Source of the DNA: JAAYJR01 sp964563975 | GTDB lineage: Bacteria > Bacteroidota > Bacteroidia > Bacteroidales > Prolixibacteraceae | Assembly (NCBI GenBank): GCA_964563975.1 | Contig: CAZLZJ010000070.1 | Span: forward strand, 1-10,337 | DNA: 10,337 bases | Direction of reading: 5' to 3' | Shown here: positions 1 to 7,787 of the stretch, piece by piece | Numbering within the stretch: position 1 is the first letter of the stretch | How the letters are laid out: each line of letters starts with the position of its first letter | Translations under genes and position numbers: made by a program | The notes under the pieces: model-generated | The model's input: the letters and a program-made list of their open reading frames with translations, nothing else | Databases searched by the model: none | What the model was told of the DNA's origin: nothing

Positions 1-24
1 TTAAAATAGGAGTAAACTATATAT

Positions 25-32
25 TACCTTTG
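25..32 (+). promoter_or_regulatory. Candidate Bacteroidota -7 promoter element (TACCTTTG)
   Basis: The octamer TACCTTTG is an exact match to the TAnnTTTG -7 consensus recognised by the primary sigma factor of Bacteroidota. It lies about 100 bases upstream of the SGNH hydrolase start, so it would give a 5' leader of roughly 90 bases. The expected -33 TTG/TTTG would fall at about positions 1-5, where only TTAAAA is present, so the upstream element is missing or poor. An octamer with six fixed positions can occur by chance in AT-rich DNA, so support is modest. Confidence 0.3.
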
Positions 33-130
33 AAAACTATTATATCGTTTGTTCAAACTTTGATAAAACAGATAATAAAATATATGCTGATAAAGCGTGA
101 ATTTGCGCTTAAGCAAAAAAGCTAAATAAT

Positions 131-1591
131 ATGGACTCTTCAGATTATCATTGCCAAACTAAACGACGTGAATTTATTAAATTTACATGGGTGACGGCTA
201 CAGGCCTGGCTTTTGTGCCGGGCGCGGTATTTTCAAAAACAGCTCCGGAAATAATTCCTGTTCCTTCCCGAACAACAGGGCATGAGAGCTTGAAAAAGCC
301 CGGTATCGGTTTGCAAAAGAGTGCCATTGAAATAGTTTTACCGGACATAATCTATGCTATTGCAGGGGATACTATCCAGCTGTTTTACAGAGGTATGATT
401 AAAGCGGTCAATCCTTATATCTATAATATAGTTGTTTCGTGCAGTAAGGGAAAGCAGTATCCAAGGTATTTTGAGTACTTGCCGGCAACAGATGATACAG
501 GCACTTCTTCCTTTAAAATAGAGATAAAATCGGATGATGGAACCGTGTTGGGTTCTAAGTCATGCACTATTGTTACAAAAAATATAGTCCGCTCTCCATC
601 AGAAAAAAAACATATTTTATGCGTTGGGGATAGTTTGACTGCCGGAGGTATCTGGTGCCGGGAAGCTTCAAGGAGATTGACCGGTACCGGAGGTAATCCT
701 GAAGGGTCGGGATTGGCCAATATTTCATTTTTAGGGAGAAAAACCGGAGAAGGAACAGGCTGGGAGGGTAACGGCGGCTGGACCTGGTCTTCTTATGCAA
801 CTGCAGGAAGAGAAGCATATAAGTTTTTTGTTTCAGCTGTCTCGTCACCTCCTTCAATAGGAGCTGTCTATATAAACAACGGGATTAAATATACTGTTTC
901 GGAAGTAAACCTGACTGCCGGGAAAGGATATATCTCTGCTTTAAGTTCAGCTCCTCCGTTGGCCAGGGAGGGTTTGACAAAAGAGTCGGGCAACGGTGAT
1001 GAATCTATTATATTCAGCTCATTTAAGGCCGATTCGGGAAATCCTTTTTGGGAAGCCGATAAAGGGCGGTTAGATTTTCCGAAATATGTAAATAAATATA
1101 TGAATGGGAAATGTGATGTTATCTATTTTCTCCTCACATGGAATGGACAGACAGAATGGAAAACGGACTTTTCGGATGTGATAGCTACCGCAAAATTGCT
1201 GATTGATCATATCCATGCCAATTATCCCCAATGCAAAATAAAAATTATGGGTATTCAGGTTCCGTCAATAAGTGGAGGTATGGGAGCAAATTATGGAGCA
1301 ACAGGCAAAGGTTATGCTGATACATTCGGAATGGTGGTAACAGCTCTTAATATGAATAGGGCTTATCAGGATTGGTGCAATGAACCTGCATATAAATCTT
1401 TTTTAGAGTATACGGATGTTGCCTCGCAGTTTGATTCAGAAAATAATATGCCTGAAGCAGACAAACAGGTAAATACCAGATCAGCTAAAACAGAAAAAAT
1501 CGGAACTAACGGCGTGCACCCTGCAACAGAAGGTTATTATCAAATTGCAGATGTAGTCTATAGGAATTTTGTAGCAAACTTTTGTCAATAA
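131..1591 (+). CDS. Tat-exported SGNH/GDSL-family hydrolase (probable esterase)
   Basis: This is a probable exported esterase or carbohydrate deacetylase acting outside the cytoplasm; the substrate is unknown. The N-terminus carries a twin-arginine-like motif, KRREFIK at residues 11-17, followed by a hydrophobic stretch to about residue 35. This suggests Tat export of a folded protein and supports the chosen start. Residues about 65-150 look like a beta-rich accessory domain. The hydrolase core follows: GDSLTAGG at 165-172 holds the presumed nucleophile Ser168, a glycine-rich GNGGW lies at 213-217, TWNGQTEW at 336-343 resembles block III with Asn338, and NGVHPATEGY at 460-469 resembles block V with His463. 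The segment at about 218-310 looks like an insertion relative to minimal SGNH enzymes. The usual catalytic Asp three residues before the His is Asn460, so either a Ser-His dyad is used or the Asp comes from elsewhere. The gene ends 129 bases before the next one. The fold is fairly certain and the substrate is not. Confidence 0.85.
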   Translation: MDSSDYHCQTKRREFIKFTWVTATGLAFVPGAVFSKTAPEIIPVPSRTTGHESLKKPGIGLQKSAIEIVLPDIIYAIAGDTIQLFYRGMIKAVNPYIYNIVVSCSKGKQYPRYFEYLPATDDTGTSSFKIEIKSDDGTVLGSKSCTIVTKNIVRSPSEKKHILCVGDSLTAGGIWCREASRRLTGTGGNPEGSGLANISFLGRKTGEGTGWEGNGGWTWSSYATAGREAYKFFVSAVSSPPSIGAVYINNGIKYTVSEVNLTAGKGYISALSSAPPLAREGLTKESGNGDESIIFSSFKADSGNPFWEADKGRLDFPKYVNKYMNGKCDVIYFLLTWNGQTEWKTDFSDVIATAKLLIDHIHANYPQCKIKIMGIQVPSISGGMGANYGATGKGYADTFGMVVTALNMNRAYQDWCNEPAYKSFLEYTDVASQFDSENNMPEADKQVNTRSAKTEKIGTNGVHPATEGYYQIADVVYRNFVANFCQ

Positions 1592-1689
1592 TTTGTGAAA
1601 TAAAATACTTTACTGCTTCAGTCAGGCATCTTCATTATTAAGATTCAATCAACATAGCCCTCTAAAATAACAGAATCACTGATGATTAT

Positions 1690-1704
1690 AGTTACTTTGT
1701 AACT
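1690..1704. promoter_or_regulatory. Perfect 15-base dyad upstream of the ligase/exporter operon
   Basis: AGTTAC-TTT-GTAACT is a perfect inverted repeat with 6-base arms and a 3-base centre. It ends 16 bases before the ATG of the ATP-grasp ligase. Its place directly in front of the first gene of a four-gene cluster would suit an operator or a small 5'-leader hairpin. The overlapping TTACTTTG is one mismatch from the TAnnTTTG -7 element, but the mismatch is at the second position and I see no clear -33 partner. Dyads of this size arise by chance in AT-rich DNA, so function is inference. Confidence 0.3.
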
Positions 1705-1720
1705 TATTTTAAATAATATA

Positions 1721-2770
1721 ATGGGCTACTTTGAAAAACAACAGGTTTTATCTGATAAAGAGCTTGACCTTTTTATGAAGGATAACAAGTTCTCCCCGCT
1801 TCCCGGATATGAGAATTTTGAGGCTACCACCCAGATGATTATTGCTGAAATATTTCGCCGGAAATTGCCAATGGAGATAATTGACCCCGATAATAATCTG
1901 ATATCGGTAAGGTATGATGGTAAAGATTTTGTTATTCTTGAAGGGACTATTTCTGATGCTAACAGCTTAATAGCTTATTGGATATCTGATGATAAATGGA
2001 TAACCCGGCAATTTTTAAAAAGGAGTGGAATAAATCATGCCAAAGGAATTTTGTTGCAACATGGTTATTTGCCTGAAAAATTGAATGAAATAAAACTGCC
2101 TGCTGTTGTTAAGCCTGTCAATACTGACCATGGAATAGCCGTAAGTACCAACCTGCAAACATATGATGAAGTTACCGGTGCTATTGAGAATGCATTTAAT
2201 TATGCTGATAAGGTGATTGTAGAAGAGTATTTTCATGGAAAAGAGTATAGATTTCTTGTCATTGATTATAAAGTGAGGGCAATTGCATTTCGGGAACCTG
2301 CAAATGTTACGGGAGACGGGGAGAGTACAATAAAACAGCTTATTGATAAAAAAAATGAAGGACGCGGAACAGATTACAGGCATCCTTTGTTAAAGATAGA
2401 TATTGACGAAGAGGTTAAAAGGCATTTGAATGCAGTATCACTTTCGGCAGACAGTGTACTTAAAAAGGGAGAAAAAATTTATTTACGTAAGAATTCAAAT
2501 TTAAGTACCGGAGGCGACAGTATTGACATGACCGATGATATGCCTGATTTTTACAGGAAGATAGCCGTAAAGGCAGCTAAGTCTGCAGAATTGAAAATTG
2601 CCGGTGTTGACATAATAATTAAAGATATCTGCTGTACTCCATCGCTTGATAACTATATAGTGGTGGAGCTGAATGCGCCTGCAATGCTTTCAATGCACGA
2701 TTTTCCCTATATCGGAGAAAACCGGCATGTTGAAAGATATGTACTTGATGTTATATTGAGCTCTAAATGA
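1721..2770 (+). CDS. Stand-alone ATP-grasp ligase, GshF-type glutathione synthetase domain
   Basis: This probably ligates an amino acid, most likely glycine, to gamma-glutamylcysteine with ATP in the cytoplasm. The whole 349-residue protein corresponds to the C-terminal half of bifunctional GshF/GshAB enzymes, whose ATP-grasp domain is related to cyanophycin synthetase and not to classical GshB. Visible features, in order, are the pre-grasp region (YENFEATTQ at 30-38, ILDP-like turn EIIDPDNN at 52-59), a nucleotide-binding Lys131 in VVKP, the VEEYFHGKEYRFLV strand pair at 167-180, REPANVTGDG at 191-200, the loop STGGDSIDMTDDM at 262-274, and metal-ligand candidates Asp297 (GVDI), Glu316 and Asn318 (VVELN). 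No GCS-type domain precedes it; the start lies only about 30 residues before the first conserved block. The next gene, 36 bases downstream, supplies the missing glutamate-cysteine ligase, which strongly supports the assignment. Residues after ELN (APAML) differ from the FNPA(L/M) I recall for GshF, so the accepted amino acid could differ. A cyanophycin-synthetase-like or other peptide ligase is the main alternative. Confidence 0.8.
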   Translation: MGYFEKQQVLSDKELDLFMKDNKFSPLPGYENFEATTQMIIAEIFRRKLPMEIIDPDNNLISVRYDGKDFVILEGTISDANSLIAYWISDDKWITRQFLKRSGINHAKGILLQHGYLPEKLNEIKLPAVVKPVNTDHGIAVSTNLQTYDEVTGAIENAFNYADKVIVEEYFHGKEYRFLVIDYKVRAIAFREPANVTGDGESTIKQLIDKKNEGRGTDYRHPLLKIDIDEEVKRHLNAVSLSADSVLKKGEKIYLRKNSNLSTGGDSIDMTDDMPDFYRKIAVKAAKSAELKIAGVDIIIKDICCTPSLDNYIVVELNAPAMLSMHDFPYIGENRHVERYVLDVILSSK

Positions 2771-2806
2771 TATATGAATAGCCCGAGCTTCACCTTTTGC
2801 TAAAAG

Positions 2807-4219
2807 ATGATTAGCAAACAGAATGAAATTGTTTTATTTTATATTTTTATGATGTTAACATTAATGAGATTGACCGAGCCGGAGAAAAGAGAAGAGATAC
2901 ACAATAAAGCACAGCTTATTGAATATTTTGAAAAAGGTTGTAAACCGCCTGAAAGGTGGGGTGTCGGGACAGAACATGAGAAGTTTATTTTCAGGAAGGG
3001 TAATTTTAAACGGGTTGGCTATAATACTTCGCCGGGGATATATGCTATTTTTGAACAGATGCAGAAAAAAGGGTGGAAGCCGGTTATGGAGAAAGACATT
3101 ATTATAGGACTTGAAAAAGAGGACGCATCAATTACTCTTGAACCCGGCGGACAATATGAGTTATCAGGGAAAAATTTCAAATCGGTTAATGAAACCTTTT
3201 CTGAACTAAGAAATCATTTCAGGGAGCTGGACTCAATTTGTGAGTTATTGGGATTATTCAGCTTGCCATTAGGTGTTGACCCTGTGTCGAAAGCAGAGGA
3301 TGTGCCGTGGATGCCTAAAGAGCGATATTCATGGATGAGAAAGTTTATGCCATTAAAGGGAAAATTGGGATTGGAAATGATGCTTAACACTTCTGCTATA
3401 CAGGTTAACCTTGATTATGGCAGTGAAAAGGATATGATTACTAAAATGAGGGTTGCACAGGCATTGCAACCTGTATTTACTGCAATTTTTGCAAATTCGC
3501 CTTTTAAGGCAGGAAAATCAAACGGATATTTAAGTTATCGCGCACATATATGGGACAATACAGATAATGACCGGTGTGGGTTTTTACCTTTCATCTTTGA
3601 TGAGGATTTTGGCTTTGAGCGATGGGTAGATTACCTGCTATGTGTGCCAATGTATTTTATTCACCGCAATGATCAGTACCTGTCTGCTGAAGGAATGACC
3701 TTTCAGGATTTTTTGAATGGAAAGCATAACTTAAAGCCGGTTATTTCTGATTGGGATATTCATGTGTCAACGGTATTTCCTGACGTACGGCTTAAGAAAT
3801 TTATTGAAATGAGAGGAGCTGATGCCGGATGTGTTGATGATATTGCTGCAGTTGCTGCTTTATGGGTAGGATTACTGTATGATAGCGAATGCCTTGAAGA
3901 GATTTATGAGTATATTTCAGGATGGGATATTACATCATTGCGGGAGATGCGGTCTCTTGTGCCGGTAAAAGGAATGAATGCCGCAAGCGGTAATATTCAT
4001 GCGGGGGAGGTGGCTAAATATATTTATTCCATTGCTCTGAAAGGATTGACAAAGCGATCGGAATTTTTAGGTATTGAAGATGAAAGCCGTTTTTTGGAAC
4101 CGGTAAGGGAGGTGATAGAAAGTAGAGTGACAAATGCTGAAAAATTACTTCAGAAATATAATGGAGGAAATTATGAAAGCCTAAAGGATTTGTTAAGCCT
4201 GTTATGCATTCAAAACTAA
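2807..4219 (+). CDS. gshA: Glutamate-cysteine ligase, plant/GCS2 type
   Basis: This cytoplasmic enzyme makes gamma-L-glutamyl-L-cysteine from Glu, Cys and ATP, the first and usually rate-limiting step of glutathione synthesis. Blocks of the plant/alphaproteobacterial family run through the entire length: GCKPPERWGVGTEHEKF at 44-60 (acidic metal-site residues Glu56 and Glu58), LEPGGQYELSG at 111-121, MMLNTSAIQVNLDY at 191-204, ANSPF at 229-233, YLSYRAHIWDNTDNDRCG at 241-258, DYLLCVPMYF at 275-284, and FPDVRLKKFIEMRGAD at 324-339. Length is normal for bacterial members. The start is uncertain. The first 19 residues include a hydrophobic run (IVLFYIFMMLTL) not expected in this soluble family, so Met16 (2852) or Met20 (2864) may be the true start; no Shine-Dalgarno decides it. 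The gene lies 36 bases after the ATP-grasp ligase, and its end overlaps the next gene by 16 bases, indicating one operon with translational coupling. EgtA-type ligases belong to the same superfamily, but no ergothioneine genes are nearby. Confidence 0.9.
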   Translation: MISKQNEIVLFYIFMMLTLMRLTEPEKREEIHNKAQLIEYFEKGCKPPERWGVGTEHEKFIFRKGNFKRVGYNTSPGIYAIFEQMQKKGWKPVMEKDIIIGLEKEDASITLEPGGQYELSGKNFKSVNETFSELRNHFRELDSICELLGLFSLPLGVDPVSKAEDVPWMPKERYSWMRKFMPLKGKLGLEMMLNTSAIQVNLDYGSEKDMITKMRVAQALQPVFTAIFANSPFKAGKSNGYLSYRAHIWDNTDNDRCGFLPFIFDEDFGFERWVDYLLCVPMYFIHRNDQYLSAEGMTFQDFLNGKHNLKPVISDWDIHVSTVFPDVRLKKFIEMRGADAGCVDDIAAVAALWVGLLYDSECLEEIYEYISGWDITSLREMRSLVPVKGMNAASGNIHAGEVAKYIYSIALKGLTKRSEFLGIEDESRFLEPVREVIESRVTNAEKLLQKYNGGNYESLKDLLSLLCIQN

Positions 4220-5973
4220 AGTTTTTAATAAAATATATGCACCAATACCGCTGGTGGTATGCCGGAGGAATTGTTTTTCTGATACTTACCGTTTGGGTTT
4301 CGGTGACCATACCTCTGTATATACAGCGAAGTATTGATATGATTGGCAGTCATTCATCTGCCGGAAGAGCAGGGTTTTATGAAAATATTTTGATAATAGC
4401 AGGTTTGGCTTTGGGGTTGATCCTGGTAAGGACCCTTTCCAGAATTTTGGTATTTGTGCCTGCACGGATGATTGAGAAAGAGATAAAAGGAGAGATGTTC
4501 AGGAAGCTTACCTCTTTTGGGAAGGAGTATTATGACCTGAACCCGACAGGCTCGATAATTTCACGGGTAAACAATGATATTAACGGAGTTAGAATGATAA
4601 CCGGTTTTGGTGTTTTGCAAATAGGAAATGTTTTGCTGTCATTAACAATAACTCCATATAAGATGTGGCAGTTGTCGCCCATGCTCACCCTTTATTGCAT
4701 ATTGCCGATAATTGTGGTTTTTAGCATTGTTCGTATCGGGATAGCAGTAATGGTTAAAAATACTCATCACAGAATGGAAATTCTGCAAAAGCTTTCCGGG
4801 AAAACTGTTTCATTTCTTTCGGGAAACAATGTTATCAAGAATTATAATATCTATTCATATGCTGAAGATGAGGTTCATAAGGAGAATATTTCTCTTTTTG
4901 ACAAGACAATGAAGATAACCTGGGTCAGATCTTTTATTTTACCATTGTTAGGCAGTCTCGGGCAGATACTTAAGATTGTTGTTCTCTTTGCCGGCGGTAT
5001 TTATGTTATCAAAGGTATATTTTCGATTGGAGAACTTACCGAATATATTGCTTATGCTACACTCTTGACCGGCCCCATTATGGGATTGGGATGGTTGCTT
5101 TCTGTATTTCAGCAGGGATTTGTCGGTATAAACAGCTTGCAAACCATCATGAACAGGAAAGGAGTGGATGATGGCAGGGAGCCGCTTTCGCTACAGGAAA
5201 GAGAGCAGTTGTTTAAAGATGGGATAACTGTTAAAAACCTTCATTTCACTTATCATAATGGTTCGAAGCCTGTTTTAAAAGATATCTCCTTTAAAGTTGA
5301 GCCGGGGCAAATAATTGGAATTACCGGGAAAGTAGGTTCGGGCAAGACAACATTGATCAACTGCTTGAATGGATTCTTAAGACCTGAAGAGGGGCAGGTG
5401 TTTTTTGGGGAAAAGGATGCTGCTTTTTTAAGAGGCGATGATATCAGATCGGTTGTTAAGACGGTAACCCAGGAGGTGTTCCTTTTTTCCGATACGATAG
5501 AAAATAATGTGATTTTCGGATCTGAGAAATCTTTTTTCAGGGATAGCTTTGAAGATGTGATCTATAAAAGTGCCTTTGCCGATGAGCTTTCTCGTTTGCC
5601 GATGCAGGGAAAAACGCCGGTAGGAGAGAAAGGGATTATGCTTTCGGGCGGACAAAAACAGCGGATAAGCCTTGCCCGTGCTCTTTACACTTCCTGTGAA
5701 CTGTTGATACTTGATGATGTCTTTTCTGCAGTGGATTCTGAAACAGAGCGTTTCCTGATCAGGGAGGTTGTAAATTATCATGTTGCAAAAAGTGTAATTG
5801 TTATCAGCAATCGTATTAGTGTGCTGGAAAAAACTGATTTTACCATTGTCCTTGAAGATGGCCGGATCACAGCTCAGGGCAATCATAAACAGTTAATGGA
5901 GAGTTCCGGCTTTTACCGTAATATATTAAATCTGCAAAAAGAGGGAAATTTAAAAAACAGTGCGGTTAAATGA
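4204..5973 (+). CDS. ABC exporter half-transporter A (degenerate ATPase site partner)
   Basis: This inner-membrane half-transporter has a six-helix type I exporter domain fused to an ATPase, like MdlA/SmdA and TM287. Predicted helices lie at about 20-42, 60-86, 134-155, 158-183, 243-270 and 278-303. The nucleotide-binding domain from about 341 shows A-loop Tyr350, Walker A GKVGSGKT at 375-382 (Lys381), Q-loop Gln423, canonical signature LSGGQ at 480-484, Walker B LLILDD and D-loop SAVD (508-511). Two catalytic positions are altered: the residue after the Walker B Asp504 is Asp505 instead of Glu, and the switch-histidine position is Asn536 (ISNRIS instead of AHRLS). This protein's own nucleotide site should therefore hydrolyse poorly, while its signature completes the partner's good site. 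The start codon lies inside the glutamate-cysteine ligase gene (16-base overlap) and its stop overlaps the partner's ATG, so both are probably translated together. The transported substrate cannot be read from sequence; the context points to a glutathione-type thiol or a conjugate. Confidence 0.92.
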   Translation: MHSKLKFLIKYMHQYRWWYAGGIVFLILTVWVSVTIPLYIQRSIDMIGSHSSAGRAGFYENILIIAGLALGLILVRTLSRILVFVPARMIEKEIKGEMFRKLTSFGKEYYDLNPTGSIISRVNNDINGVRMITGFGVLQIGNVLLSLTITPYKMWQLSPMLTLYCILPIIVVFSIVRIGIAVMVKNTHHRMEILQKLSGKTVSFLSGNNVIKNYNIYSYAEDEVHKENISLFDKTMKITWVRSFILPLLGSLGQILKIVVLFAGGIYVIKGIFSIGELTEYIAYATLLTGPIMGLGWLLSVFQQGFVGINSLQTIMNRKGVDDGREPLSLQEREQLFKDGITVKNLHFTYHNGSKPVLKDISFKVEPGQIIGITGKVGSGKTTLINCLNGFLRPEEGQVFFGEKDAAFLRGDDIRSVVKTVTQEVFLFSDTIENNVIFGSEKSFFRDSFEDVIYKSAFADELSRLPMQGKTPVGEKGIMLSGGQKQRISLARALYTSCELLILDDVFSAVDSETERFLIREVVNYHVAKSVIVISNRISVLEKTDFTIVLEDGRITAQGNHKQLMESSGFYRNILNLQKEGNLKNSAVK

Positions 5974-7775
5974 GCAAATTAATAAATAAAATAATCAGAG
6001 GTAACGACTGGCAACTTCTAATTAAGTTTGGCCGGTACTTTAAACCGCATAGGAAATGGTTATTTCTGAGCCTTGCTTCTGTTCCTGTTACGGCATTAGC
6101 CGGTATTCTTTTTTTGCGGCTGGTGGAGAATATAATTGACAACTATGTTGTTGCAGGAAATGTTGAAGGTTTATTGACTCAAATACTTTTTTTATCGCTG
6201 GTATTGACAGGTAATATACTTTTTGATGGCTTTTACAGCTACTCCTTTTCAATGTCAGGCAACCTTGCAGTTGTTGATCTTCGCAAGAAGTTATTTGCCA
6301 AATCTTTGCGTTTTCCGATGAGCTATTTCGACAAGAAGCCCATCGGGGTGACCCTTTCGCGGCTAACCAGCGACATGGAAGCTATCTCGGAGTCATTTGC
6401 TGCAGGAATACTGGGATTGTTATCAGACAGCATAAAAACATTGGCACTGTTAGGGTATCTGTTTTTTTTGAATTGGCGGCTGACCTTTGTTCTTTTGCTT
6501 GTTGTGCCTTTGATTATTATTGCTGTTGGATATCTCCGGAAAAAGATGAGGAAAGCTTATAACAGTTCGCGCATCAGCCTTGCCAAATCGGCAGCTTATT
6601 TGCAGGAGTCTTTGAACGGGATGAAAACAATCCAGCTCTATTCGGCAGAGGATGAAGCTTTGAAAAAATATGATATTTATAATAAACAGTACTGCGATGC
6701 CCAGAACAGTTCAAATATTTATGATTCACTTCTTTATTCGATAGTGGAAGGCATAACATCTGTTGCAATAGCCTTAGTAATCTGGTATGGAGCAATTCAA
6801 ATATGGGATTATGGGTTTACGATCGGTGTATTGATAGTTTTTATTACTACACTTGAAAGACTGTTTATTCCCGTGAAGCAGTTTGCACAGCAAATTTCAA
6901 CTATTCAGCGTGCTCTTTCGGCGCTTGAACATATAAGCGAGCTGTTTGAGCAGGAGGCAGAACCAACCCCGGTAATGGATGATAGTAAGAGTGGAAAAAT
7001 ACCGGTTAATGAAATTGAATTTAAAAATGTCTCTTTTCGTTACTCAAAAGATGGCCCTTATGTGCTGAAAGATGTCTCTTTTAAGCTTCTTAAAGGCGAC
7101 AGGCTTGCTCTTGTCGGAACAACCGGGTCGGGAAAATCGACTATCATAAGGTTGCTTACCAAAACATATACCGGTTATAAGGGGTCTGTAAAGATTAACG
7201 GCACTGAACTTTCCGAAATACCAATTAACCGTGTAAGAGAGTCAATATCTGTAATGCAACAGGATATTTTTATGTTTAATGATACAGTTGAGTTTAATAT
7301 ATCTCTTGGAAGGAAAAATATTTCCAAAAGTGATGTAGAGCAGGCAGCTTCTTTTGTTATGGCAAATTATTTTATAGAGCAGTTGCCCGATAAGTATCAA
7401 TTTGTTATTCAGGATAATGGAGATAATCTTTCAAGGGGGCAGGCACAATTGATCTCTTTTGCCCGTGCTATTTGCGGCAGCGGAGAACTGATAGTGCTGG
7501 ATGAGGCAACAAGCTCGGTTGATTCGCTGACTGAGCAGTATATTCAGAAAGCAATTGCAAATATCTTTTCTATGAAAACAGTAATTGCTGTTGCCCACAG
7601 GTTGAGCACCATTAAAAATTCTGATATGATCCTTGTTATGGAAGAGGGTCAAATTATTGAGCGCGGCAATCATGATGAACTGCTGAAGTATGGAGGAAAA
7701 TATGCAGGCTTGCTTCGTCAGTTTGAAGAAGAGGGGAAACCCCGCCTCCTTTCGAACGTTAACGGGTTTATGTGA
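5970..7775 (+). CDS. ABC exporter half-transporter B (consensus ATPase site partner)
   Basis: This is the second type I exporter half-transporter, expected to form a heterodimer with the product of the preceding gene, as MdlA/MdlB or TM287/TM288 do. Predicted helices are at about 30-57, 67-92, 143-167, 169-190, 254-276 and 280-300. The nucleotide-binding domain shows A-loop Tyr358, Walker A GTTGSGKS at 383-390 (Lys389), Q-loop Gln431, Walker B IVLDE with catalytic Glu512, D-loop SSVD, and switch His543 (AHRLS). Its signature motif is non-canonical, LSRGQ at 487-491, with Arg489 replacing the first Gly. It therefore contributes a complete Walker A/B set to the active site but a defective signature to the other site, complementary to its partner. 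The start codon overlaps the previous stop as ATGA, and no Shine-Dalgarno is visible, so translation probably depends on re-initiation. It is the last gene of the cluster, converging on the peptidase gene. Confidence 0.93.
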   Translation: MSKLINKIIRGNDWQLLIKFGRYFKPHRKWLFLSLASVPVTALAGILFLRLVENIIDNYVVAGNVEGLLTQILFLSLVLTGNILFDGFYSYSFSMSGNLAVVDLRKKLFAKSLRFPMSYFDKKPIGVTLSRLTSDMEAISESFAAGILGLLSDSIKTLALLGYLFFLNWRLTFVLLLVVPLIIIAVGYLRKKMRKAYNSSRISLAKSAAYLQESLNGMKTIQLYSAEDEALKKYDIYNKQYCDAQNSSNIYDSLLYSIVEGITSVAIALVIWYGAIQIWDYGFTIGVLIVFITTLERLFIPVKQFAQQISTIQRALSALEHISELFEQEAEPTPVMDDSKSGKIPVNEIEFKNVSFRYSKDGPYVLKDVSFKLLKGDRLALVGTTGSGKSTIIRLLTKTYTGYKGSVKINGTELSEIPINRVRESISVMQQDIFMFNDTVEFNISLGRKNISKSDVEQAASFVMANYFIEQLPDKYQFVIQDNGDNLSRGQAQLISFARAICGSGELIVLDEATSSVDSLTEQYIQKAIANIFSMKTVIAVAHRLSTIKNSDMILVMEEGQIIERGNHDELLKYGGKYAGLLRQFEEEGKPRLLSNVNGFM

Positions 7776-7787
7776 ACCACGCCATTT

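Noticed and set aside
93..110. Inverted repeat AAGCG...CGCTT before the SGNH hydrolase
   Set aside because: Only 5 paired bases with an 8-base loop; not distinguishable from chance.
1592..1720. Terminator after the SGNH hydrolase
   Set aside because: No GC-containing stem followed by a T-run was found. The only structures are the dyad at 1690-1704 and a 5-base AATCA/TGATT arm pair at 1674-1687.
1721..2770. Cyanophycin synthetase
   Set aside because: The ATP-grasp core is similar, but the protein lacks the C-terminal Mur-ligase domain and is only 349 residues. The STGGDSIDMTDDM loop and the neighbouring glutamate-cysteine ligase fit a GshF-type synthetase better.
5428..5886. A 152-codon open frame on the minus strand
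   Set aside because: It is antisense to the conserved ATPase domain of half-transporter A and has no protein-like features of its own.
4204..7775. CydDC cysteine/glutathione exporter
   Set aside because: The context makes it tempting, but the motif asymmetry (LDD and LSGGQ in one half, LDE and altered signature in the other) is of the MdlAB/TM287-288 type, and no cytochrome bd genes are nearby. The substrate is left open.
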